A stretch of DNA of 64,000 nt from Microcebus murinus (GCF_040939455.1 NC_134116.1:73735900-73799899); one strand, 5' to 3'; numbered from the stretch's first letter, positions 12,991 to 25,168 are shown. Numbers and translations: made by a program. Notes: generated from the letters alone by a model not told the origin.

Positions 12991-13999
12991 ACCATAACAT
13001 TTGAGCTGGAAAGAGTGGAGAGTTAGCGAGGTGTAGACTGAATGACTTGCGGGGACCCAGGTCTTATCCGTGGGCACATCCTCTGTGTCCAAGCACGGCA
13101 GCGCACAGTGAGCACTCAACAAACACCATGGCTGGCTGGCTGGGCAAGGAGCAGCACCGGGCCAGCGGGGGGTGGGGGGACAGTGCCTGAGGGACCCGGT
13201 CCAGCTAGGTCAGTGGGGTTGGTGCTTCCCTGGCCTGTGGGCACAGCAGGGTGACGGCTGGAAAGGCAGAGGGGACCCAAATGCCATCAGAAAGTGTGGG
13301 TATCACCGTATTGGAGAGGGACTTGGCAAGCGATAAGAAGCAGAGTAAGAGTTGAACTACGGGAAAGTTAATCCAGCCACATTTAAGACATAGGTTAATT
13401 CACAACTGCAGGATGCTAAAAAGCATTTCGAACCTCTCGGGCTTCCCTCTCCTTGCCAGATGCAGGAAGCTCCCTCTCCGTTGCGTGTGACTGTCGTGTC
13501 ACGTGGTTATGACAGGCTACATGGGACTCTGACATTCACTGATGGAGCAAAGTTGCCCCAGGAGACGTCAGGGAGGTTCCAACGTGCCGGTGAGAGCTGC
13601 CCACAGCCTGGCCTCCCTGGCCCTGGAGGTGGCCCTGTCTGGCTGGCAGGGCAGTTTCAGAGGCATGGCTTCCAGGCCGCCGAGCCGACAGGAAGGCTCC
13701 AAGTTAGCGAGTTCATATCCTCGGATTTCACGGTTTTCGTTCAAAAATCTAGCACACTTGGAGTGAAGCACACTTCATTTCCGTAGAAATATTTTATATT
13801 CCACGCATCCCGCAAAACGGAGGCAGTTGGCCAGTGAAAAGCTGCCCTCGCAGGCACCCTCTAGCCGAGCTTGGGGTTCCTTCCCAGCTCCCCCACTTTG
13901 GGAACATCTCTTTGGCCCAGTTCTAAACCTGGCCACGGGGCTGGTCCTTCCCCAGCAGGCGGCTCCGGGGCTCTGCAGTGGGGGTCAGATCCCAGCTCA

Positions 14000-14145
14000 C
14001 CACTCAGTGCCCTCACCTGTAAAATGCGATCATAACAGTTCCTGTTTTATAGACGAATGATGAGGATTAAACAAGACGATGTGTGAGAAGTGCGCAGTTC
14101 CATACCTGGGACTTGCTAAGTACTCAACATATGAGCTCCTGTTTG
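14000..14145 (+). repeat. MIR element, plus strand
   Basis: 'gtgccctcacctgtaaaatgcg' followed by 'gatgaggattaaac' and 'gtactcaacatatg' is the MIR core and 3' end. Confidence 0.7.
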
Positions 14146-15939
14146 ATGGTGACGATATAGGGATAATTAGTTCTGCCGGTTGGAGGGCTGAAGGCCTTTC
14201 TCTATACACTAAAGGGTTAATCTGGTGTCTCCCTACTTCCTGCCTTCCTAACCTGTGCCCTGGACCCTTCCCTCCTGCTCTAGCGAGTCTCCTTCGGAGC
14301 TGATCGCCAGGAGAACAATCTCGTGGGTGAGAGAAAAACAACTTTACTGCCTTGACTTGTCCACACGGAACACACATGGGTCATCTCAGTTCCACAGCCT
14401 TGGCCTTGGTGTTAAATGCTTTCTTTCCCATTTCCTTTTCACCTGTCATGCAGTTCAAAAGTGGTTCCCTGACTCCCAGTGGCACATGCCTTGTCTCAAC
14501 TTCCTATATTGTCAGCTCGGAGGGTCTCTGCTAAGCTGCTGTTTCAATCTCGGAACTTCTACGTGGGTAAAACACATGATAAAGTTGAGTACACTTTTAA
14601 AAATCAAACTGGGCTGAATTTATAAATCCAAATTTGTTGCTTTTAAAATAGTTAATATTTATCATATTAGTTACATTTGTATATTAATAAACATATTAAT
14701 TATTTAAATATTACATTAACCAATATATAATTTATTAAACATAACGTTAAAATTAATTATATTTAATAGCCTGGATGGGCTGACGTTGGATTGTTCATTA
14801 AAGTGATTAAATGCGACTTTCTGAAGAGACAAGGTGGAGAGAAAACGCTCACACCGGGCTGAGCTTCCAAGGAATCTGGGGGGCGTTCCAGTGGGCGGGG
14901 CGGAGAGAACCCCCACGAGCCCCGCCCCTTCCTGTGGCCACGCCCCCAGGGTCCAACCCAAACAGCCTAATTCCTCAGCCCAGACCTACTGGGACCGCCG
15001 TTCACCTCTTAGTTTTGCAACTGCTCTCGCTTCAACCTTGATTTAAAGTTTTCCAAACTTCCTTCCCGCCCAGCCGCACCCCCTTTGCCCTGGCCCATGA
15101 CTGAGGTCGACCAGGCATGGCCCGGGACCCTGCACGTTCATTTCCACGATGTCGCCACTAAGCAAAACCTTCAGGACCTCCCTTCCCCGCCCGACAGCCG
15201 CTCTTCCGCTTCAGCAGTGACTGTAATCATGTTTTTACTGCGGATTTTATATTTTGAAGCAGTCCTGAGCGCTGGAGACTGAATTTTGGTGGGCAATAAA
15301 ATAGGAATACTATTTTGAATTTAAAATAAGGTGTAACAGAAAGTACCAAGGCTGATGTTTTTCTCATCTGGCTCATACCTTGGCTCCGGAAGTAATCCCC
15401 AAAGGAGAGTCTCGTCTGTGCTGGAGGCAATGGCGACATCATTGCAATAGGCCAAACAAGGCAATAACTTTGCACAGCAGCTTTTACTGATAGGTGAGTT
15501 CTAGCATTTTTCAGAATGAGTCTCATGACTTGATCCTCACAACGCAGACCTGGGCGTGTTTGTGTGAACTCACATGTGGAAATGGATTCCCTAACACAGT
15601 GGTCGTTCACTCCTGGGTTGAAGAACTGCTGGCACTTGGTCCCAGTGATCAGTTCCTGTAGCGTGGCATGCTGATGACACCCATCAGTCACCTGGGCTTC
15701 TGGCTGTGGACTTGTCCTAAAGGGTTGAAGGGTGGAAATGAACACGTATGTGCCTTTTGAGTACAATTTCAGTTGTCTCACTCTTGCCAATAATATGCAT
15801 GCTTAACATCATAGAGTTTTCCTTAGTTTATTTTCTACTTCTAATAGAAAAAACCTTTTTCATAGATTTGGAGAGCTAACTTTATTCCCTCTGTCTAGGG
15901 AGGGCTTATTCTGCAGCCTGAGGGGTTTCGGCCCAGTTG

Positions 15940-16060
15940 TGACTTCTAGACTAGATTGCAATTTCCTGAGGGCAGAGACTGGGTTTCTGTATTCTCAGCA
16001 CCCAGCACAGAGCCTAGACTCTTTTGAGCACAGGGGCTCAATGTCTGTTGATTGAAAAAA
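15940..16060 (+). repeat. L2-like 3' end
   Basis: 'tcctgagggcagagactgggt', 'agcacccagcacagagcc' and a terminal 'ctcaatgtctgttgattg' match the L2 3' end. Confidence 0.55.
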
Positions 16061-16571
16061 ATAAAAGAATGACTTTAAAGATAGAATACATCTTGGAATA
16101 GGTCAGGCATTGTTATTCCTAAGTGTACTTCCCAAACGCTTTTTTTTTTTAATGCAATACTGTTTTGAAGACACCCAAATGCCTTTTGTCTTCTGAATTT
16201 CAAATTCTGTGATTCAGTAAGTTCTCTGAAGAGAAACCCTGGCATAGCTGCCTAAACTGATATATCCATTAGCGGAGGGAAAAGGGAAAATTCATTTCCA
16301 TTTGTCATTCATTAAGACATGATAAATTACATGATGGAATCACATGTAGTTCATCACTTCACCTGAATTTTAGAAGCAAAGTGAAGCTTTATCTTGTCCT
16401 ACATAGAGAGATCATATTTTATTTGCATTCCATAGACTAGCAAAATCCAACATGCATATATTATACTCAAGGACACAATTTATGTAATCACGCCACTTAA
16501 GGAGCAGTTTAAAATAGCAAATAAAATCAAACTGTAGCACTCAGCATCCTTATCAAATGAAAATCACATAC

Positions 16572-16802
16572 AAAAACCCGCTTTCTTCTTTTCAACTTCA
16601 GCTGCAGGGACCAGAAATAAATAGCTCCATCTTCTCTGATCATGATTAAGGTGTCGTCAGGCATACAGAGAGCGCGCAGCACGGAACACCCATGCGACAG
16701 TCTCTGCAGCACAGCAGGCAGCAGGAAGGAAGCCTCTTTCTGTGGGGCCAAAGCATCCGCTCGCTCCAGATACTCTAGCTGCAGATACGTGCAGAAGCCA
16801 GC
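16572..16802 (-). CDS. Probable exon with WD-repeat-like sequence, minus strand
   Basis: The acceptor attgctttcccctccag is strong and the donor GTTTTT|gtatgt is acceptable. The 231 bp are exactly 77 codons in phase 0, and the other two frames contain stops. The peptide begins AGFCTYLQLEYLERADAL, is helical in the middle (LLPAVLQRLSHG), then reads LRALCMPDDTLIMIREDG and AIYFWSLQLKLKRRKRVF. The segment EDGAIYFWS fits the D-G-x-[IV]-x-x-W-[SD] strand of a WD-repeat blade, followed by a basic stretch. If the donor is not used, the frame runs 13 more codons to a stop at about 16527, so this could be a terminal exon. Grouping it with the 55-63 kb exons rests on strand only. Confidence 0.7.
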
Positions 16803-17094
16803 CTGGAGGGGAAAGCAATTCATTAAATACCCACTGTCTTTCTGCCTTTCGAAAATTCTCTTTACCAATCAGGGAATGGATAACTCCTTATTTGGACATG
16901 ACATAATTATTAGCACATGAACTTGGCTGCCCAGAACTTGGGGGTAATTACTGGGAGTGCCTACTCTGCTGGGCCTGGAAGTCTGTTACCCAGCCCAGCT
17001 GCCGGGCTTACTTCTCCCACCAGTGTCTTCTTCCAAAGATGGCGACAGGGACGATTGAGAGTATACCGGGTTCCATGCAACGTGGACCTCCATC

Positions 17095-17250
17095 TCAATT
17101 CTCAAGATAACTGAGGCAGATGGGTTCTAGTGCTCAACTGATTTTACAGATTTGGAAACTCAAGCTTACAGAGGTTAAATAACTTGCCTGCGATCAAACC
17201 ACTAGTAAGGGGCTGGCCAGAGATGAGTCCCCATTGGTCCGATTCCATGG
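17095..17250 (-). repeat. MIR element, minus strand
   Basis: 'ttttacagatttggaaactc', 'agaggttaaataacttgcctg' and 'aaaccactagtaagggg' are the reverse of MIR. Confidence 0.7.
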
Positions 17251-19225
17251 TTCCTACCTGCCAGGATATAAGCCGAATTTAGAATCTTAGAAGCATGCCT
17301 ACAGAAAAGCACTCTGCAGTCGGAGGGCAGGGGTAGGGGGATATTTCAGGCCTGGGAAATCTCTCCTCTTCCCCCGAAGCTCTACTGCGCTAGAAGCTTC
17401 CCTTCTCACCCCTGGAATCCTGAATGTTCCTCTTCAAATCAGATGACAATGAGACCACCTGTATCTGACTTAGTTGGGGAATAGGTCAAAGGTCTGGATA
17501 GAGGAGTCTTAATGCTCAACTTGTCATTTCAGAACTTAGTCCCTCCTAGAACAATGGAAGGGCAGGGACAGACATGATGGCGGAGAATGTTAAAAGCAGA
17601 TGTCTCAGCCTCTCCTTATTATATGACACTGACACCAAAACTCTTCCCCAGGGAGAGACCTGGGCTCCTAGAACTTGTACTTTTGAAATCCAGCCCTAAT
17701 TAGCAGGAGGAGCTGTGTGTTCCTCAGCGCTCATGCTCCTGGGAAGCCCCACTCGGCTCTGGTCAGTCCCAGCCAAAAATGCTGGACTGTGGTTTGGGGC
17801 CCCACTTTGAGATAAAGAACAAAGCAAGTTCAAAGGACAAGGATGCACTCCCACTGCTTCACTTGACCAGAAAAATACAATAAATAGAATAAATGTCCAA
17901 ACAAACCAAAACACTGAGAGGTATGGTATCAACAAGAGCCTAGAGTCAGAGATGGAACCGAAAACAGAAAAGCTCAGGACGAGCACAGTCACACACAGGG
18001 CGCAGGTTGGCCCCCATGGCCACCCCTGTGACCATGAGGCAGAACCTGGCAGAGCCGTGGGTACCCCTGGGCAACCTGCAGCTCTGGACAAGGTGGCAGC
18101 AGGTGACGGCCACCAGCTGGGCTCTCCCGGGCCCTGCAGCGCTGTGGCTGTGCTGGGCAGACCCTTCCCTCCATCCAGCCTGAGCTGACGAGGGCATGAC
18201 TTTCTGCATGAGGGAGACGGTTCAGAGGGACACTGAGGGACGTTGAACAGTGCCTGCACACGGTGCTTCCCTTACTGAAGAAACACAACTTGAGTGCCGA
18301 TAGTATGCCAAACACTGCCAAATGCTGAGGCTTCAGAGCTGAAAGACTCGTTTTTGTGGCATTCACTGTCTAGTAGGGTTATAGACAAGCAAACCAAGGA
18401 TGTGATGCAAAATGATGAATTCTGTGCCGCAGGTAACTGCAGACCACTATCAGATTAACAGGAGGAGCATCTAAGCACAGCATTTCTAGGAAATTTGGGG
18501 TACGTTCTTGGCTTCCCAAGGGGGACACAGGGCTTGGCGTGCTTCTAGGCTGAGTCCACCATTCCTCTAGATGCCACCTGTGTCTGAAATTGTCATCCTG
18601 TACATTATGCTCTTCTTGAATGTATTCTGAGGATCCCTCCCCTTTTTGGCATTGAATTTTTACTAAGTCAGTATTTCATAGAAAGAGCAAAGGACATACT
18701 TTCTGGTTCTTAGCAGGTACCAGAATAAGAAACTCTAGAATAGTGCAGAGTACATGAGGTGTTAGTTGTTCCCCTTAGACATTCTTCCTTACTAAAAAAA
18801 TACCCAGCTTTTAACTTTTATTCATGCTTTGCCAGAATAAAGACCACTCTTGCCTGCTTTCTTTGCAGCTAGATATGACATATGATTAAATTCTGACTAA
18901 AATGTTGGAAATGCAAGTGTCATGGGCAGTTTCTAGGAGTTGTCTTTAAAGGGAAGAGGTGAATCTTTCCTTGCCACATCCCCCTTCTTGTTGGCTGGAA
19001 TGAGAACACGTTGGCTGGAGCCTGAGCAGCCATCCTGGGCCATGAGGAGGCTCCTTATGCAGAGGTTGGCGGAGCAGAAGAGTAGAAGGGGTCTGGTCCC
19101 TGACAATTTCATGAAGCCACTTACTTCTGACTTTGTCCATGAGAGAGGAAAAAGCTTCTATTTCACTTAGGCTTGGAAGCTGAGGGTTTTCTGTCACCTG
19201 CAGCTAAACAGAATCCTAACTTATA
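17251..19225. other. Gene-free stretch with old repeats
   Basis: 18240-18480 is a partial copy of the old dispersed family ('gagtgccgatagtatgccaaacac', 'gtctagtagggttatagac'). 18835-19225 looks like an old LTR-type repeat. Nothing else is recognised, and the open frames around 17.7-18.4 kb on both strands overlap each other and lack splice sites. Confidence 0.45.
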
Positions 19226-19227
19226 TA

Positions 19228-19455
19228 ATGAACTTTCGAGGCAAATCCGAGTTCGAATCCCAAATCTATTCCTTAGTGGTTGAGGGGTTTCAGGCAAGTT
19301 ACTTGGATTCTCTTTACCACTGTCTTTTCAGCTACAAAATAGGAAGAAGAATGCCTTCTGAACAGGGCTATTCTGATATTCTGGAGACTGGTGAACTAAA
19401 ATATATAAAGATCTTAAGGCCATGTAGGCACACAGCTGGAAATCAATAACTTTGA
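19228..19455 (+). repeat. MIR element, plus strand
   Basis: 'gagttcgaatcccaaatc', 'caggcaagttacttggat' and 'cagctggaaatcaataac' keep the MIR order. Confidence 0.6.
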
Positions 19456-19559
19456 TAAATAAATGAAGAAAGAAATGGTTTCATGGCTCCTTAGTGATAT
19501 ATTAAGTAAAATTTTGGTCAGTACAAATGACTCCAGGTAATGTGATGTCTGTCCTGGTC

Positions 19560-19890
19560 CCTCGCCACCTCTCCTTGCACACATTCCCCTGGACAGGTGG
19601 AACTGGCAGTGCTGTGTCCAGCCTCTGAGCTTCTGCAAATAATGTTCCCTCTGCCTGGAAGGCCTTACCTCTCTGTCCCTCCTTTATGGAGCAACTCCTT
19701 TTATCCCTCAAAACTCAGCCCCAGGTTCGCCCTGCAGGAGACTTCCTGACTCCCTGATCTGGGGTAGGTTGTTCCCACAGGTGCTCAATTCTGTGGCATC
19801 TCTGATCTCCCCCAGGGCAGGGACCATGTTTGACCTACTTTGCACCACAGGAGCTAAGACAAAGTGGGCCCCAGTGAATATTTATTGAAG
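19560..19890 (+). repeat. L2 3' end, plus strand
   Basis: 'ttccctctgcctggaaggcc', 'cccagggcagggaccatg' and 'gtgaatatttattgaagg' run in L2 order. A GGAA tract follows the 3' end. Confidence 0.75.
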
Positions 19891-19972
19891 GAAGGAAGGA
19901 AGACAAGAAGGAAGGGAGAAGGGAGGGAGAGAGGGAGGGAGGGGGATGGGAGGGAGGAAAGCAAGGAAGGAA
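19889..19972. repeat. (GGAA/GGGA)n purine tract
   Basis: Degenerate GGAA and GGGA units directly after an L2 3' end, an all-purine strand of about 80 bp. Confidence 0.85.
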
Positions 19973-20140
19973 TAAGGGAGTGAATAGATGACCAGGCAGG
20001 CGTTTTAAAAATATAGGTAATTAGACCGATTTAGTTGAAAAGATCTGGGATATTGTTAAAACACCTAATAATTTGTCCATTTAAAACACTCTTCTCTTTT
20101 CCCAACAGAAGTTCTTTGTTTAGTTTTACACAGATGAAGG

Positions 20141-20491
20141 TGGTATAGTCTGAATGTTTGTGTTCTCTCCAAATTCATATGTTGAAATCCTAACCCCCAT
20201 TGTGATGGTCGCTGGGAGGTGGCTAGGTCATGAGGGCAGATCCCTGGAGAGGGACATTAGTTCCCTTACAAAAGAGAGAGTCTCCTCCCTTCCACCGTGC
20301 AAGGACACAGGGAGAAGACACTGTCTGGGAGCCAGGAAGCAGGTCCTCCTGCTTGGACACGCCTGCACCTCCCGGCCTGCAGGACCGTGAGGGATACATC
20401 TCTGTGGTTTATAAGGTGTATATAATTTCTGTTGTTTATAAGCCACCCAGTCTAAGGTGTTTTGTTATGGCAACCTGAATAGACCAAGACA
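20141..20491 (+). mobile_element. Solo LTR of MaLR type
   Basis: Starts TG and ends CA. The internal phrases 'attcatatgttgaaatcc', 'tgatggtcgctgggaggtgg', 'gccacccagtctaaggtg' and 'tagaccaagaca' run in MaLR-like LTR order. No internal coding region is attached. Confidence 0.7.
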
Positions 20492-20819
20492 GGTGGGGAG
20501 ACTTTTTAAAAACAGTTGTTATTTAACATTCTCTTCCCACAGCAGGTGAAGCTCTAAAGATGCCCAAACTTTCACCGCAGCCATCAGATCCAGGCGTGTG
20601 CACTTGGAAGGGAACCTCGGGACTTCATCAGCCTATGGTTTGGCAAGGATGTGCTTTTGTTCAAATTCCAGGGACAGGATCATAGAGCTTTACCTTGAAT
20701 ACTTGTTTTTTTCTATAATTCGAGACATAATCATGAAATCTTAACAAATAGAGCTTAAACAGCTTGACCCATTGTAATGTGTATTTTATGATGACTACAA
20801 CCTTATCTGTTAAGATTTC

Positions 20820-21144
20820 TTTTCTTTTTTGAGACAGAGTCTCACTTTGTTGCCCAGGCTAGAGTGAGTGCCGTGGCGTCAGCCTAGCTCACAGCAACCT
20901 CATTCTCCTAGGCTCAAGCGATCCTTCTGCCTCAGCCTCCAGAGTAGCTGGGACTACAGGCATGCGCCACCATGCCCGGCTAATTTTTTGTATATATATT
21001 TTTAGTTGGTCAATTAATTTCTTTCTATTTTTAGTAGAGACAGGGTCTCACTCAGGCTGGTTTCGAACTCCTGACCTTGAGTGATCCACCCACCTTGGCC
21101 TCCCAGAGTGCTAGGATTACAAGTGTGAGCCACCGCGCATGGCC
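20820..21144 (-). mobile_element. Strepsirrhine-type Alu, minus strand
   Basis: Dimer with 'gccgtggcgtcagcctagct' and the TA-rich linker with 'ttggtcaattaatttc'. AAGATTTC at 20812-20819 and 21145-21152 is the target-site duplication. Confidence 0.97.
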
Positions 21145-21152
21145 AAGATTTC

Positions 21153-21904
21153 ATATTCTGGGCTAACAGCTGGGCTAACCAAGATGGCAAAGAGAATGTT
21201 TAAAACATTTAATTCTAGCAGAGTGGTAGGGGGAGGGGGGGACTGCCCAAACTCTTTGGGAAAAAGACACATATACAAATAACCAGTGACCTAAAAAGAG
21301 TCTTTTTCTCCTTTTTCAAGAAAAGTCTCTAAATGTCTTATTGGTCTCATATACTAAGTAATCTAAAAATATTTTCCCACATAAATTGTTCAGTAAATCA
21401 GATGGGTCTTAGTAGAAATTATAGTTTAGAGTTGAGAGTGATCTTGTAGACAGATCATCAAGCCTAATTGGTTCATATGGTTAAAGCTTTAACTATGGTT
21501 TCAATGATCCAACATTTATTTATAAGACCCATTTACTTATCCTGTGACCTCATACTTTGTTTCATTATACATTTGAAAGTTTCCAGATCCAGCAGCTGTC
21601 TTCCTCTCTTTTCATACTCCTAGAAGCAAAAATGAATAATTAGCTATGAACATAGATGCACTTTGTTTAGTCTAAGAGCAAGTGTCCAAAGAATCGAATG
21701 TCTAATTAGACTTACCTAAACTCTGTCAACTTCTAACATGTATCTCTTTTGTGCATTTCTCTCCGATGCATTCGCTGTTTATTTCTAATTCCATTAAAAG
21801 AGTGACAATTTAAAAATAATTTAATCTTCATTGATGTTGTATAGAAATTAAAGGGATTATACTTTTCACTGAAAAATCAACCTTCAAAAAGAGAATCAAC
21901 TTAC
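21153..21904. other. AT-rich intron sequence, nothing recognised
   Basis: Unique AT-rich DNA left of the 94-bp exon. No repeat or exon is recognised. Confidence 0.5.
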
Positions 21905-21998
21905 CCAGTTGAAGATTTTGAAAATTCACTTGGTCGGTTCCTTCCTGAAAGAGTGTATTTAAGATATACAGCTCTTTGAGGGTCCCTTGATGTTCGAT
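21905..21998 (-). CDS. Probable internal exon on the minus strand
   Basis: A long pyrimidine tract (attttctttttgttttgatgag) precedes the block and a near-consensus donor (CTGG|gtaagt) follows it. Two of the three frames are open across all 94 bp. In phase 1, which matches the donor phase of the block at 29964, it reads RTSRDPQRAVYLKYT and continues through GRNRPSEFSKSST. In phase 0 it reads IEHQGTLKELYILNTLFQ. Phase 1 is preferred because it joins the upstream block without a stop. The block is not in a repeat I recognise. The outgoing phase (2) does not match the block at 16802, so another exon should lie between them. Function unknown. Confidence 0.6.
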
Positions 21999-24239
21999 CT
22001 CATCAAAACAAAAAGAAAATAAATTAAAAATGGATAATGCTAATAGTAATGCCCGTAGAATACAATTTTTGGAAACCCATAATTTCTCTCTTTATGAGGC
22101 CAGTGAAACAGCTAAGCAACCCCCATTGTTCCAAGTCTCTACTCGATTGCAATTGATTCTTCAACCCCAAATTCTGGGGTAGGGTTGGCTGGAAGGGAGG
22201 AGGAGGGGGAGAGGTGATAGGAGGAGAGGGAGATAAGATAGACAGGCTTTGACTTGGGAGAGAAAAGAAGAACTAGGATGAATGAGAAAAGTACATCTGC
22301 AATTATTTTGCCATTTCACATTCCAGAGACTCTCTCCTTTGTCAGAGAGAGAGAGAGAGGGCAGCAGTGGGTTAAAGCATCCTCAGCCAGGAGGAGGCCT
22401 TGGGGACTGACCTGTCCTCTCTTTTTCTGGGGTAAATATTCTGAAAATGTGGCCAGAGGCAGGTGCTACTCTGGTGTTAGGGAAACTGGTTCTCTTTTTC
22501 ATCTCTTGTCCTTAGCTCAATAAACAGACCATCAGAGACATCTTCTCCTCACCACCAGTCTCTTAGGTACTACCTCAACCATTCGGCTTTTATAAATAAA
22601 AACCCCCAAACTTCTGGCCTCGATGAATAAACTGTCTCCAGTGGATACAGCCAAGTCAAGCTCTGATGTTCTTGCACCATCTCATGAGGCCCGAGGAAGA
22701 CAGCAAAAGTGGGAATTGGCTTTTGCCCCAGTAGGATCATCTTCTGAAGACTCTGCATACCAGCCTTCCCATAAAACTCACACTGGCACTGTAGCTATCG
22801 GGAGATCTGCCATTCCAAGATCTTGTAAAATTGAAGCACCTTTCAAATTCTGTCTTGAAGGACCTCACAATTACTTTTTCATTTGCTTCATGGAGGAACA
22901 AAATTGAAAACCCAACTCTAGAATGGAGAAACACTCAGCCTGAAGGTTCTACATAAAATTTCCCCATAGGGCTCTTCTACCAAGACCTGAACCTAGGAGG
23001 TAATATTGAAAAGCCTATCTGGGAGAAAGATCTCAATAGTATTTAAGTACATGCAAAAGATATTCCATCAAACTGAGGGCCATTTCCCCATATCAAACCA
23101 AAGACATTACCACTGAGTGAATTCAAAGTGTCCTTTGACCAAATCTTCTCTGGAATTCAAAAAAGCAGATTAGAATTTCCCAGGCTCAAATAAAACACAT
23201 GTGAGAAAATGTACTTGAGCCTGAGCTTTAGCAAGTAGATCATGCCTCTAAGAGCATGCATGTGATGTCTCGGGATGAAACAATTATAGGAGATGTGAAT
23301 TACGGGAGGTGAAACAATTTTTTAAGGATTTGAAAATTATGTCCCTTAAGATTGGAAAATTATAAGGAAGACATGCTATTATCTCAAATTTTCACATAGT
23401 ATTAAATATTTTTCTAAGCCTTTATGATTCTAAATACACAATATTATTTAACTTGTGGACTTTAAAATTATTTAACTTGTGGACTTCATGAGTCCACAAG
23501 TTAAATAAAACATATTTTGTAGATTTGTACAAAGCAATCAAAACATATTGCATATATTAAATATGCTATCCTTACTGCAAACTTCCATCTTGCCACTGGA
23601 CCCGAATATCTTTTTCTCTTAGCTTCAATATTTCCTGAAATTTTATACTGCAGTAATTACTTGTCCACTAACTACCTCATTATGTGGAACTGGCCTTTCA
23701 ATTTTCTCTACTTCCATTACTGAAAAAGAACAAACAACAGAAAAAAAAAAAAAAAAACCTGCCCAGCCTCCCAGGAGGGGGCTCCCCAATCCAGAGAGAG
23801 ACTAACTCGTCTTCTCTCAATAAATTGACTGGAAACGCTGCTGGGAGAGTGGAGTGAAAGCCATCGTTAATAATAGTGATGAAGGGTATGGAGTCTAAGG
23901 GGAGCACGATTATATAATTTATAAAGGGCTTTACGGTAATTTTCATTTAAGCATAAAATGAGACCAAAAAGCCTCACTTTCTCCCTTCACAACTTCTTCT
24001 TCCCCAAGCCATCCTCAACACACATCTCTCCATCGCCAACAGATATCCCAGCCCGCCCCACCTCCGACATACAAAGCAAGATACACCCGGGACTCCAGAG
24101 CCAGCCGGGGCTCACTCTTTGTCCTCTGGGTCATTCTACCCATCCACCCTTGCTTCTTGGCTACAGACACTAACACTTCCTGCCTGCCTTCTCCCACCCA
24201 CACCAAAAGGGAGGAGATGGATGAAAGGTAACTACAGAA
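21999..24239. other. Gene-free intron-like stretch
   Basis: 22330-22350 is a short (GA)n. A 95-codon plus frame (22623-22907) is unrecognised. 23443-23508 holds a direct-plus-inverted repeat. 23740-23758 is poly(A). 23958-24200 is pyrimidine-rich. Confidence 0.5.
23443..23508. repeat. Direct repeat followed by an 18-bp-stem hairpin
   Basis: A 20-bp unit (23443-23462) is repeated at 23467-23486. TTATTTAACTTGTGGACT (23468-23485) then pairs perfectly with 23491-23508 across a 5-base loop. Confidence 0.95.
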
Positions 24240-24942
24240 GATTTGTCAGGCTCACAGCACAAAACTATGTTAACTAAATTTCCATTGCACTTAAGAAAAC
24301 AGTTCTTAAATCTCACAGACCTCATCAAATTTTCATGTCACCACGGAAAGCGAAAATCCAATGATCATTAGCCAACTTCTTTTTTAAAGGCGGCAATATA
24401 AATACGTTTTGCAGAAACACAGCCACAAAACAGGGCCATTATTGTGCTTTTCCTTGAAAATATAAATCAGGCCTTCACATAATTGCATGTTTTTAAGGCG
24501 AATTTGGAACACAAAGCAGAGAAAACATATGTCCCTTCTGGGTACTCCTGTGCTTGGCAGGGCTTGAAAATCCGTAACTGCCACCGACAGCAAGTCACAC
24601 TGTATCACTAAAAAGCTTGAATGACTTGTTTTCCTACAAATAAAAACAGAGGGAAAAGCCTATTTCATATCCAAACTATCATAGCTATAGTGACAACCAT
24701 AAATAATTCAGTCCACAATTGTGGATTCAATTTTTAAAGATGTTATCTACTGGCCAGCAATGCATTTCCATTCGTTCAAATGCAATTTCATAGAAAACTA
24801 CCTGGATAATTCCCTAATATCCTATATTAGAGGGGATTCACGGAACTATGATTTTGCTTGTCCTTACACTGCAGTTTCCCCAAAGCAAGCGGGTTTTATG
24901 ATTAGAGTGGTTTTCCCATAAGGGTTCATTTGCCGGCTGGTT
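24240..24942. other. Possible conserved noncoding block
   Basis: Unique AT-rich DNA with no repeats, leading into the octamer palindrome. Homeodomain- and POU-like cores are frequent (ATAATTGCATG, CATAAATAATTC). Conservation is not tested. Confidence 0.25.
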
Positions 24943-24965
24943 GCTCATTTGCATTGCAAATGAGC
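24943..24965. promoter_or_regulatory. Palindromic octamer pair (POU-factor type site)
   Basis: A perfect 11+1+11 palindrome contains ATTTGCAT (24947-24954) on the plus strand and ATTTGCAA on the minus (24954-24961). The core ATTTGCATTGCAAAT is close to the palindromic POU dimer site type (PORE) known for Oct factors. Confidence 0.5.
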
Positions 24966-24984
24966 TCTCCTATTGTTACAACCC

Positions 24985-25168
24985 AGCGTCTCTCTGCTTC
25001 TCTCTGTAAGAGTCTCCTCTGTCAGGGTGGTTTAGGGATAATTTCACGTCTCCGACGAGGGAATTGACTAATTCATAGAATAAAGTACCCTTTTGAAAAT
25101 CTGTTTCTTGAGTGGCTGTCTCTACAGCTTCGGGAAACAGACAGATAGGACCCAGTGGTCTTAAGATT
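24985..25168 (-). other. Weak exon candidate beside the octamer palindrome
   Basis: A good acceptor (ttactttgtcttttag) precedes an open frame of about 63 codons that includes LRPLGPICLFPEAVETATQ and FYELVNSLVGDVKLSLNH, ending in a stop near 24976. The donor is unclear and the incoming phase (2) does not match the block at 29964. Confidence 0.25.

Larger units (their letters stand above)
12991..16526. other. Gene-free stretch left of the WD-like exon
   Basis: Holds a MIR (14000-14145), AT-rich DNA (14620-14770), a GC-rich block (14870-15120) and an L2 end (about 15950-16060). A 187-codon minus frame (15227-15790) contains one possible 42-bp exon (15379-15420, donor CCAAG|gtatga, peptide QTRLSFGDYFRSQ), but its acceptor is weak. 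Confidence 0.5.

Noticed and set aside
15227..15790. 187-codon minus frame
   Set aside because: No recognisable domain. Only a 42-bp piece has a fair donor, and its acceptor is poor.
17268..17310. 41-bp minus exon with donor gcag|gtagg
   Set aside because: It adjoins a MIR, and its outgoing phase does not match the exon at 16802.
22623..22907. 95-codon plus frame
   Set aside because: No splice sites and no family recognised. Chance frame in unclassified sequence.
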